From Kiritimatiellia bacterium (GTDB lineage Bacteria; Verrucomicrobiota; Kiritimatiellia; SLAD01), in the NCBI GenBank assembly GCA_007127595.1, contig SKZA01000103.1, positions 1-5,920 on the forward strand: a DNA stretch of 5,920 nt, given 5' to 3'. Of this stretch, positions 5,768-5,920 are shown piece by piece. The position numbers were made by a program, and so were the translations under genes. The notes beneath the pieces were generated by a model. It did no database searches. It saw only the letters and a program-made list of their open reading frames with translations, and was not told the origin of the DNA. How positions within the stretch are numbered: the first letter of the stretch is position 1; each line of letters begins with the position of its first letter.

Positions 5768-5920
5768 TTACTCGCGCCCGTTGGTCGCCATGGCCTGCGC
5801 CGCTTCATCCAGAAGGGTCAGTCGTCCACCATAGGTCTTATCCAGGTTTTCCTTCGTGAAGGTCTCGCGCGTCGGCCCGGCGGCCACCACGCGCATGTTC
5901 AAAAGGATCACCTGGTCAAA
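5768..5920 (-). CDS. Metal ABC transporter ATP-binding protein, C-terminal end (partial)
   Basis: This 50-codon frame enters from the right edge and ends at TAA 5768-5770. The residues are FDQVILLNMRVVAAGPTRET, followed by a stretch containing FTKENLDKTYGGRLTLLDEA. This matches the end of ATPases that energise Mn/Zn/Fe importers (MntB/TroB/ZnuC type), where FDxVLLLN, a GP turn and the ENLxxxYGG motif are typical. The Walker A, signature and Walker B motifs lie outside the window and cannot be checked. The protein would bind the cytoplasmic faces of the two permeases encoded directly downstream. The TAA is followed after two bases by the next start codon, so the three genes form one operon; a substrate-binding protein gene is expected further upstream. 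Confidence 0.85.
   Translation of the reverse strand, partial: FDQVILLNMRVVAAGPTRETFTKENLDKTYGGRLTLLDEAAQAMATNGRE

Overview
The window reads as a stretch of chromosome from a moderately GC-rich Gram-negative-type bacterium. Gene style and protein wording suggest Nitrospira or a relative (Nitrospirota). That is my impression from recall, not the result of a search. Coding regions are GC-rich. The one real regulatory gap (about 2414-2664) is clearly AT-rich.

Left half (1-2413, minus strand): a branched-chain amino acid locus, ilvB followed by ilvN, encoding the large (catalytic) and small (regulatory) subunits of acetolactate synthase. The ilvB reading frame is interrupted by one in-frame TAA at 1931-1933, codon 161 of 602. 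Family-like sequence continues in the same frame on both sides, so the gene is cut by a point nonsense codon (or a base-call error), not by a frameshift or insertion. The 55 bases after ilvN hold only a degenerate GGACGGA-like repeat.

Middle (2414-3084): an AT-rich divergent intergenic region followed by a plus-strand gene for a Fur-superfamily metalloregulator with a winged helix, a histidine cluster and two CxxC zinc-type motifs.

Right half (3088-5920, minus strand): the distal part of a metal-ion ABC transporter operon of the Mn/Zn/Fe (TroBCD/MntBCD/ZnuBC, ABC-3) type. In transcription order it holds the end of the ATPase gene, then two tightly coupled permease genes. Both permeases are fusions: after the membrane domain each carries about 130 residues resembling a DtxR/MntR-type metal-dependent repressor (winged helix plus metal-binding dimerisation domain, no SH3-like third domain). 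This recalls the chlamydial YtgC-YtgR fusion, but here both permeases of the pair are fused. The regulator gene and the transporter operon converge with only 3 bp between their stop codons, inside an imperfect hairpin.

Working picture (inference): the ATPase and the two permeases form a divalent-metal importer whose substrate-binding protein and promoter lie off the right edge. The Fur-type protein and the two fused DtxR-type domains would be three separate metal-sensing modules at one locus. The metal (Mn, Zn or Fe) cannot be fixed from sequence alone. No tRNA, rRNA, CRISPR array or insertion sequence was seen.
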